Shown here piece by piece: positions 8,349 through 16,869 of a stretch of DNA of 64,000 bases. Under the pieces are notes generated by a model. The model had not been told where the DNA came from. It searched no databases and saw only the letters and a program-made list of their open reading frames with translations. A program made the position numbers and the translations under genes. The stretch covers positions 62,001-126,000 of the forward strand of contig NZ_JAPMXC010000001.1 in assembly GCF_026624755.1 (NCBI RefSeq). Reading direction: 5' to 3'. How positions within the stretch are numbered: position 1 is the stretch's first letter; each line of letters begins with the position of its first letter. Source of the stretch: Robbsia betulipollinis. Its GTDB lineage: Bacteria; Pseudomonadota; Gammaproteobacteria; Burkholderiales; Burkholderiaceae.

Positions 8349-9915
8349 GAGCGGTGGAATGGAAGGCAATCGGAGACACCGCCGCGGCGGCGATGCGTCG
8401 CCCGGCTTCGTCAAGGGTAAGGTCGGTCGCGACGCGCCGGCCGAAGTCGCGCGCGGGCGTGCCAGGAGCGCCGGGAGCGCCGGGAGCGCCGGCGCCGGGT
8501 GGGCTGACCGTCGTCCCGGAAACGCGCTCCACCGGGCCGGCGGGCGGCATGTGCGTCGGCCCGGCGGTATCCCGCGCATCGTACAGGTCGTAGCGTTCGC
8601 CGGGAACGGCGACGAGCGTATAGGGCGTCGTGTGTCCCGCCGCGCAACCACGGTCGCACCCGCTCAGATGGACTGCGACCGGCAGCGGCAGGCCGGCCGC
8701 CAGACGCCGCGCGTCGGCTTTCGTGTCGGCATGTCCCTTCGCGCAGCCGGGCGCGCCGGCGCAGGCGAGCAGGGCGCCCAGCGGCGCGTCGGCCGAGCCG
8801 ATCAGGCCCGCGTCGCGCAGTCCGGCGGTGACGGCCGCCACGGCCTCGGCGGCGCCGTCCACGTGCGGCAATAGCACGCCTTGCCAGGGCGTGAGGCGCA
8901 GCGTGCCGTCGCCATGGCGCTCCGCGAGGCCGGCAAGCGCGCGCAACTGCATGGGGTCGAGCCGGCCGAGCGGGGCTTGCGCGCCGACATGACGCCGCGC
9001 CGCGGTCGGATCGTCCGGCGTGGCGCATTGCGGCACCGCGCCGAAACGCGCGGTGGCATCGGCCGGGGGGCGGCGCGCCGCGGCGATCGCCGGGCCCCGC
9101 CGCAGCGTGACCGCCGCGCGCGCCTGCGCGTCGGCGAGGAGCGGCGCGGCGGGGTGGCGCAGCAGCAGGTGGCGCATCCGGGTTTCGCCGGGGCGGCGGC
9201 GTTCGAGAAAGAGCGCGATCAGCGCGATCAGCAGGGCCGGTGCCTGCGCGGCGCTGACCGCCGCGAGGGCCCCGGCGTCGGCCGGTCGCAGCGGTGGCGA
9301 ACCGGCGAGACCGATGCCCAGCCAGGCGGTCGGCTCGTCCGAAATGGGCGTCGTCTGCGCCAGGTCCGCAGTCTGCGCCGTCTCCGCCGGGGCGAGGGCG
9401 CTCAGCCAGATATCGTGATGATGGTCCGCCATCGCCAGCGTTTCGCCGCCATCGATCTGTACGGAAAATTTCGGCGAGAGCGACGGCACGCCCGCGTCGG
9501 ACGCGGCGAATGCCTGTTCCAGCCGCATCAGTACGGCGCGGCCGAGCGCGCGCGTGTCGAACAGGGCGCCGCGGTCGATTCCCGCGGCGGGGCTGAGCAT
9601 GACGTTGCGCACTTCGTCCGCGCCCGGCGTGGCCGCGCCCAGTCCCGCGGCGCGCAGCGCGGCCGGCAGCGCCGCGTAATGCGCGGGGGCGATGCCGCGC
9701 AATTGCAGATTCGACCGGTTCGTCAGTTCCAGCACGCCGCTGCCGAAGCGCTCGCTGGCGGTGGCGATCGCCCGTGCCTGCGCGGCGCTCAGCGCGCCGC
9801 CCGGCAGCCGGACGCGGCAGATCCCGCCGTCGCGCGCCGCGACGATGCGCAGCATCCCCGGGCATCCTGACGGGGGCGCGGGGATGGGCGATGGCGGTGA
9901 CAGGGGTGCGTCCAA
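8341..9915 (-). CDS. cobG: Precorrin-3B synthase (aerobic pathway mono-oxygenase)
   Basis: Iron-sulfur enzyme of the oxygen-dependent cobalamin route; it hydroxylates precorrin-3A and forms the gamma-lactone. Related to sulfite/nitrite reductases: two repeats of the ferredoxin-like half-domain ('GVLELTNRSNLQLRGI', 'TLRLTPWQGVLLPHV') and the cluster cysteines in 'CAGAPGCAKGHADTKADARR' and 'LSGCDRGCAAGH'. The N-terminal hallmark 'CPGMLRIVAARDGGICRVRL' argues that translation begins before the Met at 9855. The nearest in-frame start is TTG at 9915 (weak Shine-Dalgarno), used here with reserve. The last 60 residues hold a Gly-Ala-Pro repeat. First gene of the leftward cob set. Confidence 0.88.
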   Translation of the reverse strand: MDAPLSPPSPIPAPPSGCPGMLRIVAARDGGICRVRLPGGALSAAQARAIATASERFGSGVLELTNRSNLQLRGIAPAHYAALPAALRAAGLGAATPGADEVRNVMLSPAAGIDRGALFDTRALGRAVLMRLEQAFAASDAGVPSLSPKFSVQIDGGETLAMADHHHDIWLSALAPAETAQTADLAQTTPISDEPTAWLGIGLAGSPPLRPADAGALAAVSAAQAPALLIALIALFLERRRPGETRMRHLLLRHPAAPLLADAQARAAVTLRRGPAIAAARRPPADATARFGAVPQCATPDDPTAARRHVGAQAPLGRLDPMQLRALAGLAERHGDGTLRLTPWQGVLLPHVDGAAEAVAAVTAGLRDAGLIGSADAPLGALLACAGAPGCAKGHADTKADARRLAAGLPLPVAVHLSGCDRGCAAGHTTPYTLVAVPGERYDLYDARDTAGPTHMPPAGPVERVSGTTVSPPGAGAPGAPGAPGTPARDFGRRVATDLTLDEAGRRIAAAAVSPIAFHSTAHA

Positions 9916-10069
9916 GGGTGTTCCGGGAACGAGTGCCGGGTGACGGGCGAGGGCCGTATTATGCCTCGCATTGCGTTCGGACCGGCACCGGCACGTCGGC
10001 CGACGCACGATGGCATTACAATGCGCCGACGAACGTATCGCGAAAAGAGGTCCTGGAGGGACCGGAAGC
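9916..10069. promoter_or_regulatory. Divergent control region between the two cobalamin gene sets, with a -10-like TACAAT at 10017-10022
   Basis: The 154 bases between the leftward cobG start and rightward cobL start must hold both promoters. A -10-like TACAAT lies at 10017-10022 about 48 bases before cobL, inside the string CATTACAATG that also precedes the GT39 gene at 25.25 kb; no good -35 is visible. A Shine-Dalgarno GGAGGG (10055-10060) lies nine bases before cobL. I looked for the conserved B12 box of cobalamin riboswitches on both strands and did not find it. Confidence 0.4.
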
Positions 10070-11335
10070 ATGGGTTGCTGGCTCACCATCGTGGGAATCG
10101 GGGAAGACGGTCTCGCCGGCCTGGGGCGCGAGGCGCGCCGCTGCGTGCTCGGCGCGCAACGCATCGTGGGCGGCGAGCGTCACCTCGCGCTGCTGCCGGC
10201 GCGTCTGGCCGCGCGCGCCCACGCCTGGCCGCGCCCGTTTTCCGTGGACGCGCTGCTCGCGGCGCGGGATGTGCCCACCTGCGTGCTGGCGAGCGGCGAC
10301 CCGATGCTGTACGGCGTCGGCGCGACGCTCGCGCGGCGGCTCGCGGCCGACGAGATGCGCATCCTGCCGGCGCCGTCGTCGTTCTCGCTGGCGGCGGCGT
10401 GGATGCGCTGGGCCGTGCACGAGGTCGCGCTGGTGTCGCTGGTCGGCCGGCCGCTGGCCACCTTGCAGCGCGCGCTGTTCCCGGGCAACCGCCTGCTGGT
10501 GCTGAGCGCCGACGGACACACCCCCGCGGCCGTCGCGGCGCTGCTCACCGCGCGCGGTCTGGGCGCCAGCCGCATGACGGTTCTCGCGCATCTGGGCGGA
10601 CCGCGGCAACGTATCGTGGATGCGCCTGCGCGCGACTGGCCGCCCGGCGCGCAACCGGCGCTCAACGTGGTGGCGGTCGCGTGCGCGGCGGATAGCGCGC
10701 CGCAGGCCGCCGCGGCCGGGCTCGCGTTCGCGTCCTCCTTGACGACCTCCGGCCTGCCCGACGAGGCCTACCGGCATGATGGGCAACTGACCAAGCGCGA
10801 TGTGCGGGCGATCGTGCTGGCGCGTCTCGGGCCGCTGCCGGGCGAGTGTCTGTGGGATGTCGGCGCGGGCTGCGGCTCGATCGGCATCGAATGGATGCGC
10901 AGCGATGTGCGCTGTCGCGCGATTGCGATCGAAGCCGACGCCGGGCGCCAGGCATTGATCGCGGTAAACCGCGATGCGCTCGGGGTTCCCGCATTGACGC
11001 TCGTCGCCGGCGCCGCCCCGGCCGCGCTCGACGGCCTGCCCGCGCCCGACGCGGTCTTCATCGGCGGCGGCGTCACCGCGCCGGGCGTGCTCGACGCCTG
11101 CTGGACGGCGCTGAAACCCGGCGGACGACTGGTGGCGAACGCGGTGACGCTGCAAGGCGAAACGGCGTTGCTCGCCTGGCGCGCGCGACATGGCGGCGAC
11201 CTGAGCCGGATCGATCTCGCCTACGCGGCGCCGCTGGGCGGATTCGAAACCTGGCGGCCGGCGTTGCCGATCACGATGCTGGTGTCGCGCAAGGCCGCCG
11301 TTGCGGCCGACGGCGCGCCCGCCGCGGCGCATTGA
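10070..11335 (+). CDS. cobL: Precorrin-6B methyltransferase, decarboxylating (CbiE-CbiT fusion)
   Basis: Bifunctional enzyme of about 421 residues that methylates C5 and C15 of precorrin-6B and removes the acetate carboxyl at C12, giving precorrin-8X. The N-terminal CbiE-type half shows '[15 protein letters not shown]', '[13 protein letters not shown]' and '[17 protein letters not shown]'. The C-terminal CbiT-type half is a Rossmann SAM methyltransferase: '[20 protein letters not shown]', '[17 protein letters not shown]' (SAM loop), and 'PDAVFIGGG'. ATG 10070 is supported by GGAGGG nine bases upstream. First gene of the rightward set; cobK begins three bases after its stop. Confidence 0.94.
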   Translation: MGCWLTIVGIGEDGLAGLGREARRCVLGAQRIVGGERHLALLPARLAARAHAWPRPFSVDALLAARDVPTCVLASGDPMLYGVGATLARRLAADEMRILPAPSSFSLAAAWMRWAVHEVALVSLVGRPLATLQRALFPGNRLLVLSADGHTPAAVAALLTARGLGASRMTVLAHLGGPRQRIVDAPARDWPPGAQPALNVVAVACAADSAPQAAAAGLAFASSLTTSGLPDEAYRHDGQLTKRDVRAIVLARLGPLPGECLWDVGAGCGSIGIEWMRSDVRCRAIAIEADAGRQALIAVNRDALGVPALTLVAGAAPAALDGLPAPDAVFIGGGVTAPGVLDACWTALKPGGRLVANAVTLQGETALLAWRARHGGDLSRIDLAYAAPLGGFETWRPALPITMLVSRKAAVAADGAPAAAH

Positions 11336-11338
11336 CCG

Positions 11339-12145
11339 ATGGCGCGGCGTCTGCTGCTCCTGGGGGGCACCGGCGAGGGCCTGGCGATCGCCCGCCAGCT
11401 TGGCGCCGGCGATATCTACAGCATCGCCGGGCTCGGCGTCACGCCGGTGGCGCTGCCCTGCGCGGTCCGCGTCGGGGGCTTCGGCGGGGCGGACGGGCTG
11501 GCGCGTTTCGTCCTGGCGCAGGGCGTCACGACCCTCGTCGACGCAACCCACCCGTACGCCGCCCGGATCAGCGCGAACGCGCTGGCCGCAGCGCATGCGA
11601 CCGGCATTCCCTGCTGGACGCTACGGCGCCCGCCATGGCGATGCGCGCCCGGGGATGACTGGCGCGAGGTGGAGGACTGGGACGGCATCGTCGCGGCGCT
11701 CGTGCCGTTCCGGCGCCCGCTGTTCACCCTCGGCCGCGCGCCGCTGGCGCATCTGCACGCGATTCCCGCGCATCAGCATTGGGTCGTGCGCTGTCTCGAT
11801 CCCGCGGCCGCCGCGCCGGGTGTCGTGCAGACGACGGATCATTCCGGACGCGCGACGCTGGTCGCCGCGCGCGGTCCGTTCGCCATCGACGACGAGCGCG
11901 CGTTTTTCACCGACGCGCGCATCGACGTGATCGTCAGCAAACTCAGCGGCGGCGCGGCGACGCAGGCCAAGCTCGACGTGGCCCGCGAGCGCGGTCTGCC
12001 CGTCGTCATGCTCGCGCGGCCGGGACGCCTCGTCGGCGCTCTGCCCGACGCCGCGCCTGCGGACGACCCGCAGCCCGCGCGTGTCTTCGCCTCCGCCGCG
12101 GAAGTACTCCGCGCGCTGGCCGACCCTTCCTGGAACACTGCATGA
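11339..12145 (+). CDS. cobK: Precorrin-6A reductase
   Basis: NADPH-dependent reductase of 268 residues acting between CobM and CobL in the aerobic cobalamin route. The N-terminus has the nucleotide-binding turn 'LLLGGTGEGLAIARQL'. Family marks follow: 'GVTTLVDATHPYAARISANA', 'DDWREVEDWD', 'RPLFTLGRAPLAHL', and 'IDVIVSKLSGGAATQAKLDVARERGLPVVML' near the end, the last being diagnostic for CobK/CbiJ. Its stop overlaps the start of cobM (ATGA), so the two are coupled. Length is close to other CobK proteins (about 250). Confidence 0.94.
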   Translation: MARRLLLLGGTGEGLAIARQLGAGDIYSIAGLGVTPVALPCAVRVGGFGGADGLARFVLAQGVTTLVDATHPYAARISANALAAAHATGIPCWTLRRPPWRCAPGDDWREVEDWDGIVAALVPFRRPLFTLGRAPLAHLHAIPAHQHWVVRCLDPAAAAPGVVQTTDHSGRATLVAARGPFAIDDERAFFTDARIDVIVSKLSGGAATQAKLDVARERGLPVVMLARPGRLVGALPDAAPADDPQPARVFASAAEVLRALADPSWNTA

Positions 12146-12861
12146 CCATTTACTTCATCGGCGCCGGTCCCGGCGATCCCGAACTCATCACGGTCAAGGG
12201 CCAGCGGCTCATCCGCCAGTGCCCGGTGATCCTGTTCGCCGGTTCGCTGGTGCCGCCCGCGGTGCTCGACGGTCATGCCGCGCGGGAAGTGATCGACACC
12301 GCCGATCTCGATCTCGACCGGATCATCGAACTGCTCGCGCGCGCCGACGCCGCGGGCGACGATGTGGCCCGGGTCCATTCCGGCGATCCTTCGCTGTACG
12401 GCGCGATCGGCGAGCAGATGCGCCGGCTGCGGGCGCTGGGAATCGGGTACGAGATCGTGCCGGGCGTCACCGCGACGGCCGCCAGCGCGGCGACGCTGGG
12501 CAAGGAACTGACCCTGCCCGGCATCTCGCAGACCGTGATCCTGACGCGTTACGCGAGCAAGACGGCGATGCCGGAGGGCGAGCAGTTCGCGGACCTCGCG
12601 CGGCATGGCGCGACGATGGCGATCCACCTCGGCGTGCGTCATTTGCCGCAGATCGTCGCGGCGCTCGTGCCGCATTACGGCAGCGACTGCCCGATCGCCA
12701 TCGTCTACCGCGCGAGCTGGCCCGACGAACGCACGGTGAGCGGCACGCTGGCCGATATCTGCGCGCGCGTGCCGGCGGATGTCTCGCCGCGCACGGCGCT
12801 GATTCTCGTCGGTCGTGTCCTCGACAGCGAGGACTTCGACGACTCGACGCTGTATGCATGA
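12142..12861 (+). CDS. cobM: Precorrin-4 C11-methyltransferase
   Basis: SAM-dependent methyltransferase of 239 residues that methylates C11 of precorrin-4. It opens with the family signature '[21 protein letters not shown]', followed by 'CPVILFAGSLVP', 'VHSGDPSLYGAIGEQM', 'EIVPGVTATAASAATLGKEL' and 'SQTVILTRYASKTAMPEGE', all standard for CobM/CbiF. ATG 12142 overlaps the cobK stop. Last gene of the rightward set; a strong hairpin lies 52 bases after the stop. The later cobalamin genes (amidation, cobalt insertion, nucleotide loop) are not in this window. Confidence 0.95.
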   Translation: MTIYFIGAGPGDPELITVKGQRLIRQCPVILFAGSLVPPAVLDGHAAREVIDTADLDLDRIIELLARADAAGDDVARVHSGDPSLYGAIGEQMRRLRALGIGYEIVPGVTATAASAATLGKELTLPGISQTVILTRYASKTAMPEGEQFADLARHGATMAIHLGVRHLPQIVAALVPHYGSDCPIAIVYRASWPDERTVSGTLADICARVPADVSPRTALILVGRVLDSEDFDDSTLYA

Positions 12862-12913
12862 AGCGCGTGGCGTCAAGCGCCGGAGCCATGCCGTGGGAAA
12901 GGGTCCGGCGCGC

Positions 12914-12937
12914 GGGTGCGCGCCCTTGCGCGCACCC
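12914..12937 (+). terminator. Perfect hairpin after cobM
   Basis: Ten-base perfect inverted repeat (GGGTGCGCGC / GCGCGCACCC) with a four-base loop, 52 bases after the cobM stop. No T-run follows, so it may act as an RNA 3'-end stabiliser or as a Rho-assisted terminator rather than a classic intrinsic one. Confidence 0.55.
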
Positions 12938-13266
12938 TGTCCGGCAGGCCTGACGCGGCGGCGGCGGGGGGCGGAATTTTCACTCAAAACGCGCGGCAGG
13001 CGGGAGAATTTGCGTTTTCTTCGCGTGGGGTGTTGTGTGAAATGATCGCCTTTCTTCATCTGGCGCCGGAACGCTGTCGTCAGTCTGCCGCCCGTGTTAT
13101 AACCGCCCGGTTGGGAGCGACCGGCATGCCGGTCGCCGCGCCGCGCGCGGTTCGCGGGAAACCGTGCGCGGCAGGGGATGACGCCCGTACATCGCGTCCG
13201 AAGACGACGTCCGAATCGCCCATATTGCGCCGACGCAATGTCCGGGTATGCCACGCTGAATAGAAT
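12938..13266. other. Non-coding stretch before the GAF-EAL gene
   Basis: About 330 bases between the post-cobM hairpin and the next gene. No frame on either strand looks like a known protein. It holds several short A/T-richer patches (for example around 13010-13050) that could be the promoter of the next gene, but no convincing -35/-10 pair. Confidence 0.4.
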
Positions 13267-15078
13267 ATGATCAACGCACAGGCTTTTGAAGAAGAAGGAC
13301 CCGAGGAATCGTTTGGTTCGGAGGCCCCAGAGATGGCCACTTCGGAAAATTTCGATCAAATCACGCGCCTCGCGGCCTTCTGCTTCAACGTGCCCAGCGC
13401 GCTGATCCTGATGGTGGATCTGGACCAGTGCTGGTTCTGCTCCAGCCTGGGCATCGCGCCCGTGGATGCGGCCGCGGCGGAGGCCCTGTGCCGCGATACG
13501 ATACGGCGCGGCGGCCTGATCGAGATTCCCGATCTGGCCGCGCTGGCGGATGACGCCGCGACCAGCGCCGCTGACGACGCGGTCGGCAACGCGCGCGTGC
13601 TGCTGCCGCCCGGCGTGGACACCCGCCGGCTGGGTTTCTATGCGGGCATCGCGCTGGTCGACGACACCGGCCGCACGGTGGGCGCGCTGAGCATCCTGGA
13701 TACCCGGCCGCGCACGCTGCGCGACGCCGATCGCGAGCAGCTCACCGCGCTGGGACGTCTGGCGATGACCGAAATCGCGCTTCGGCAATCGGACGGCCGC
13801 CGCGACGCGATGACCGGCCTGCCCAACGAGCGGCAACTGGTCGCGGACCTGCACGACGCGGCATTGCTCGCCCGTGGCGAATACCGGCTGCTGGTGTTCG
13901 TCGATACCTTCGACGTGGCCAGCGCCCGCGCATTGACGCAGACGCTGGGCAGCGGTCCGATCGATGCGCTGATGGTGCAGATGGCGGAGCGGTTGAAGGA
14001 ACACCTCGAAGGCTTGTCGGATGTCTACCGCGTCGCGGAGACCCGTTTCGGCTTCGTCACGGACTGCCGCGAAACCGACGACCCCGAACCGTTCATCGCC
14101 GAACTGTCGCAATTCATCGGGCGTACCGCGCTTGCCGCCGGCATCCCGATCCGTCCGGCGATCCGTGCGGGTCTGGTGAAGCTGCGCCTGCGCGAGGAGG
14201 GGGTGACGGAAGCGCTTCGGCAGGCCGAGGCCGCGGTCGATGCATCGGTGGCATCGAATCGTACCTGGACGGCCTACGACGCGGAGAAGGACGCCGTATC
14301 GCAGCGCTCGTACACCCTCGCGACCGGGCTCGAGCGCGCGCTCGCGAACAACGAGTTCTATCTTGTCTATCAACCGCGCCTGAACATGCGCACCGGCCGC
14401 ATCGCGTCGGTGGAAGCGCTGGTGCGCTGGAAACACTCGGTCCTGGGCACCCTGTTTCCGGGCGAATTCATTCCGATCGTCGAACGCACGGCGTTGATGC
14501 AGGCGCTGACCCACTGGGTCGCCAACGCATCGCTTGCGCAGCTGGCGATCTGGCAGCGTGCGTTTCCCGAACTGCATCTGTCGATCAATCTGTCTTCGCG
14601 CGATTTCGAGACGGGGGAGCTGACCGGCGCGTTGACGCAGGCCTGCGAACGTCACCGGATCGCGCCGGGCATGCTCGAGGTCGAGGTCAAGGAAGGCGAC
14701 TGGGTGCGCGGCGACGCCGTCTTCGAACAGCTCACCGCGATCCGCGCCGCCGGCATTCTCGTGGCGATCGACGACTTCGGCTCGGGATTCAGCAATTCCG
14801 GGTTTTTGCGCGATGTCCCCGCCGACGTCCTCAAGATCGATCCCTCGCTGATCCTCGACCTGGCCGACAACGAGCGGCATCAGACCATCGTCCGCTCCAT
14901 CCTCGATCTTGGGCGCGAACTGGGCTACCGCACGGTTGCCGAAGGGGTCGAATCCGAAGCCACGCTGGCCCTGCTGCGCGAGTGGCAGTGCGAGGAAGCG
15001 CAGGGCTATCTGATCGCGCGTCCGGTGGGCGCGAATGCGATCGGCGAGCTGTTGCACAAGTTCGCCGGGACGGCGTGA
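13267..15078 (+). CDS. GAF - degenerate GGDEF - EAL protein, probable c-di-GMP phosphodiesterase
   Basis: Cytoplasmic protein of 603 residues likely to cut c-di-GMP. Domains in order: GAF sensor (about 30-180; 'QITRLAAFCFNVPSALILMVD', 'GALSILDTRPRTL'), a GGDEF domain that has lost its signature ('VAETRFGFVTD' where GGDEF should stand, so no cyclase activity expected), and an EAL domain (about 350-600). The EAL catalytic set is present: 'SVEALVRW' (Glu383), 'LSINLSSRDF', 'LEVEVKEGDW', 'VAIDDFGSGFSN', 'DVLKIDPSLI', 'VAEGVESE', 'QGYLIARP'. The domain order and even the wording of motifs are shared with the gene at 49.7-51.6 kb, a clear paralogue. Just downstream is the TetR/ohr pair; no evidence of co-transcription. 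Confidence 0.9.
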   Translation: MINAQAFEEEGPEESFGSEAPEMATSENFDQITRLAAFCFNVPSALILMVDLDQCWFCSSLGIAPVDAAAAEALCRDTIRRGGLIEIPDLAALADDAATSAADDAVGNARVLLPPGVDTRRLGFYAGIALVDDTGRTVGALSILDTRPRTLRDADREQLTALGRLAMTEIALRQSDGRRDAMTGLPNERQLVADLHDAALLARGEYRLLVFVDTFDVASARALTQTLGSGPIDALMVQMAERLKEHLEGLSDVYRVAETRFGFVTDCRETDDPEPFIAELSQFIGRTALAAGIPIRPAIRAGLVKLRLREEGVTEALRQAEAAVDASVASNRTWTAYDAEKDAVSQRSYTLATGLERALANNEFYLVYQPRLNMRTGRIASVEALVRWKHSVLGTLFPGEFIPIVERTALMQALTHWVANASLAQLAIWQRAFPELHLSINLSSRDFETGELTGALTQACERHRIAPGMLEVEVKEGDWVRGDAVFEQLTAIRAAGILVAIDDFGSGFSNSGFLRDVPADVLKIDPSLILDLADNERHQTIVRSILDLGRELGYRTVAEGVESEATLALLREWQCEEAQGYLIARPVGANAIGELLHKFAGTA

Positions 15079-15089
15079 AAAAGGGTTGC

Positions 15090-15107
15090 TTATCTATCTG
15101 TAGATAG
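15090..15107. promoter_or_regulatory. Inverted-repeat operator upstream of the TetR gene (site 1)
   Basis: TTATCT, six bases, AGATAG, placed 14 bases before the TetR start codon. The same pattern with the same six-base spacing (CTATCT-n6-AGATAG) recurs 53 bases after the TetR stop, in front of ohr. Two copies flanking a repressor gene suggest an autoregulatory operator. An alternative reading here is a longer palindrome centred at 15100-15101. Confidence 0.7.
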
Positions 15108-15121
15108 GTAAGATACGCTAC

Positions 15122-15682
15122 ATGAACCCGTCGACAGTCCGCGAACAATTGCTGGCGCATGCGCAAACGCTGCTGATGGCGCGCGGCTACAACGGCTTCA
15201 GCTATCGGGATCTGTCGGGATTGGTGGGCGTGAAGACGTCGAGCATCCATTACCATTTCCCGTCGAAGGATCAACTCGCTTTGGCGGCCGTCGAGGCGTA
15301 CGGCACGGCGGTGCGCGACGCCGTGGCGTGTATTCCCGATGATGTCGACGCCGATGTCCAGCTGCGGTTGTTCGCCCAGGGCACGACGCAGTGGCGGGAC
15401 GGCAGCGAGTACATCTGCCTGTGCGGCATGCTGGCCGCCGACATCGCATCGTTGCCGGAAAGCGTACGCGCAGCGGTACGGGCCTTCTTCGAGGCGAACG
15501 AGGCGTGGCTGGCGAAGGTGTTGGCACGGGGCCGCGCGGATGGCACCCTGACGGTGAAGGGCACGCCGGAGACGTCGGCCCGCACCTTGATGGCCGCCAT
15601 ACAGGGAAGCCTGCTTGCGGCGCGGCTGTTCGGCGCGCCGGCCCGCGTCGACGAAGTATTCGCGTCGTGGATGCGCGCATGA
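15122..15682 (+). CDS. TetR-family repressor, likely redox or electrophile sensing, next to ohr
   Basis: DNA-binding repressor of 186 residues. The N-terminal helix-turn-helix is clear ('QTLLMARGYNGFSYRDLS', 'GVKTSSIHYHFPSKDQLALA'). The ligand domain carries closely spaced cysteines in 'YICLCGML' (Cys99, Cys101), which could sense oxidants or electrophiles in the way NemR-type TetR proteins do; this is inference. A matching inverted-repeat site stands directly before this gene and again before ohr, so it probably represses both itself and ohr. Ohr is more often controlled by the MarR-type OhrR, which is absent here. Confidence 0.88.
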   Translation: MNPSTVREQLLAHAQTLLMARGYNGFSYRDLSGLVGVKTSSIHYHFPSKDQLALAAVEAYGTAVRDAVACIPDDVDADVQLRLFAQGTTQWRDGSEYICLCGMLAADIASLPESVRAAVRAFFEANEAWLAKVLARGRADGTLTVKGTPETSARTLMAAIQGSLLAARLFGAPARVDEVFASWMRA

Positions 15683-15734
15683 AGTGCATGCGGCGTGGCC
15701 GGACGCGGAAGCGGTAAAAAATTTGTCGATGTAA

Positions 15735-15752
15735 CTATCTTTCAGTAGATAG
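15735..15752. promoter_or_regulatory. Inverted-repeat operator upstream of ohr (site 2)
   Basis: CTATCT, six bases (TTCAGT), AGATAG, about 150 bases before the ohr start. Aligned with site 1 it differs at only a few positions outside the right half-site, which is identical. It lies in the 220-base intergenic region that must hold the ohr promoter. Confidence 0.7.
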
Positions 15753-15902
15753 AAACGTGCGTTCGAGATCGTTTGGACGAACTGCGGTAACGTTTTGATA
15801 GGGACCTGTTGCGGGTCCGCCAGTCGCGGTGCATGGCGCGTCACCGGAATTTGACTGATCGTTTTGCGCCGGAATCATTTTGTCACTACAAAGGAAAGCT
15901 CC

Positions 15903-16328
15903 ATGTCGATCGAAAAAGTGCTGTACAGCGCCCATGCTCGCGCAACCGGTGGCCGTGATGGCCGTGCGACGTCGTCGGACAATGCGCTCGACGTCCAGCT
16001 GAGCACGCCGCGCGAGCTGGGCGGTGCGGGCGGCAACGGCAGCAACCCCGAGCAACTGTTCGCCGCCGGCTACTCGGCCTGCTTCATCGGTGCGTTGAAA
16101 TTCGTGTCGGCCCGCGACAAGATCGCGCTGCCGGCGGACACGGCGATCGAAGGCATCGTGGGAATCGGCCAGATTCCGGCCGGCTTCGGCATCGAGGTCG
16201 AACTCAAGATCGCGCTGCCGGGTCTGCCCCGCGAGCAGGCTCAGGAACTGGTCGACAAGGCGCATCAGGTCTGCCCGTACTCGAACGCAACGCGCGGCAA
16301 TATCGACGTCACGCTGACCCTGGCCTGA
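15903..16328 (+). CDS. ohr: Organic hydroperoxide resistance protein (thiol peroxidase)
   Basis: Cytoplasmic peroxidase of 141 residues that reduces organic and fatty-acid hydroperoxides with a pair of cysteines. Both are at the family's standard positions: Cys60 in 'AAGYSACF' and Cys124 in '[13 protein letters not shown]'; the supporting Arg18 and Glu50 are also present. I chose ATG 15903 because AAGGAAAG precedes it and the length then fits Ohr exactly; an upstream ATG at 15864 would add a non-homologous tail. A TetR operator stands upstream, and a run of eight-base tandem repeats begins nine bases after the stop. Confidence 0.95.
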   Translation: MSIEKVLYSAHARATGGRDGRATSSDNALDVQLSTPRELGGAGGNGSNPEQLFAAGYSACFIGALKFVSARDKIALPADTAIEGIVGIGQIPAGFGIEVELKIALPGLPREQAQELVDKAHQVCPYSNATRGNIDVTLTLA

Positions 16329-16337
16329 TGACCTCTG

Positions 16338-16393
16338 CATGACTGCATGACTGCATGACTGCATGACTGCATGACTGCATGACTGCATGACTG
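16338..16393. repeat. Seven tandem copies of CATGACTG
   Basis: Seven perfect eight-base units in a row, starting nine bases after the ohr stop codon. Non-coding, no spacers, so not a CRISPR array. Perfect short units like this are prone to slippage and could serve as a strain marker. Confidence 0.95.
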
Positions 16394-16422
16394 CACGGGG
16401 CCGGCGCAACGCCTGACGCCCC

Positions 16423-16461
16423 GTTGTCCGACGGTTGTCCGACGGTTGCCCGACGGTTGCC
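16423..16461. repeat. Eleven-base tandem repeat GTTGTCCGACG (about 3.5 copies)
   Basis: Units at 16423, 16434 and 16445 (the third is GTTGCCCGACG) and a partial fourth. It lies 29 bases after the eight-base repeat but has a different unit, so the two arose separately. Non-coding. Confidence 0.85.
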
Positions 16462-16869
16462 CCGCGGCGGCCTGGCGGCGTGCCGCGTGCGCGCATGTCG
16501 CATCTTGGTGCGCCCCCGCGCGCGCTGCACCAAGAACCTTCATGCCGTGCCGGCCCCGGCGCCCGCCATTCCCTTCTTTCCCCGCCTGCCTTTTCCGCTG
16601 TTCGCTTCCGGCCTGCCTGCCCACGCGCTTTTTCCGGGAAGCCGCGTCCTGACGCGCATGAACTGGCCTGCTCCTTGCATTGAGGAAAACGGTCGACGGC
16701 GGCGTGTCGACGCGGGACGCGCGCAGGGTTCCCGGTCCTCTCCACCGCCGAATACGCGATACCGTTCGCCGGTGCCGCGGTTTATCGCCCGACCGCATTG
16801 CCCGGCATGGTCGACAGTATTCACGCTCATGTTGGATCCCGTCCCGTTGCCGCCAGGAGAGTCGCTTTC
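16462..16869. other. Intergenic region before the second ABC transporter operon
   Basis: About 400 bases with no frame that resembles a known protein on either strand. It should hold the promoter of the binding-protein gene at 16870; the only firm signal is the Shine-Dalgarno AGGAGA about nine bases before that start. Confidence 0.4.

Noticed and set aside
9916-10069. Cobalamin riboswitch in the divergent cob region
   Set aside because: A short GGGAAC..GTG string reminds of part of the element, but the conserved B12 box and the flanking helices were not found on either strand.
11839-15057. Very long minus-strand open frame (more than 1000 codons) over cobK, cobM and the GAF-EAL gene
   Set aside because: Pure high-GC antisense frame. 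Codons give Arg/Gln/His/Asp-rich nonsense with no domain, and the opposite strand has well-recognised genes.
16338-16393. CRISPR array
   Set aside because: Units are eight bases, contiguous and without spacers, and no cas gene is near. It is a simple tandem repeat.
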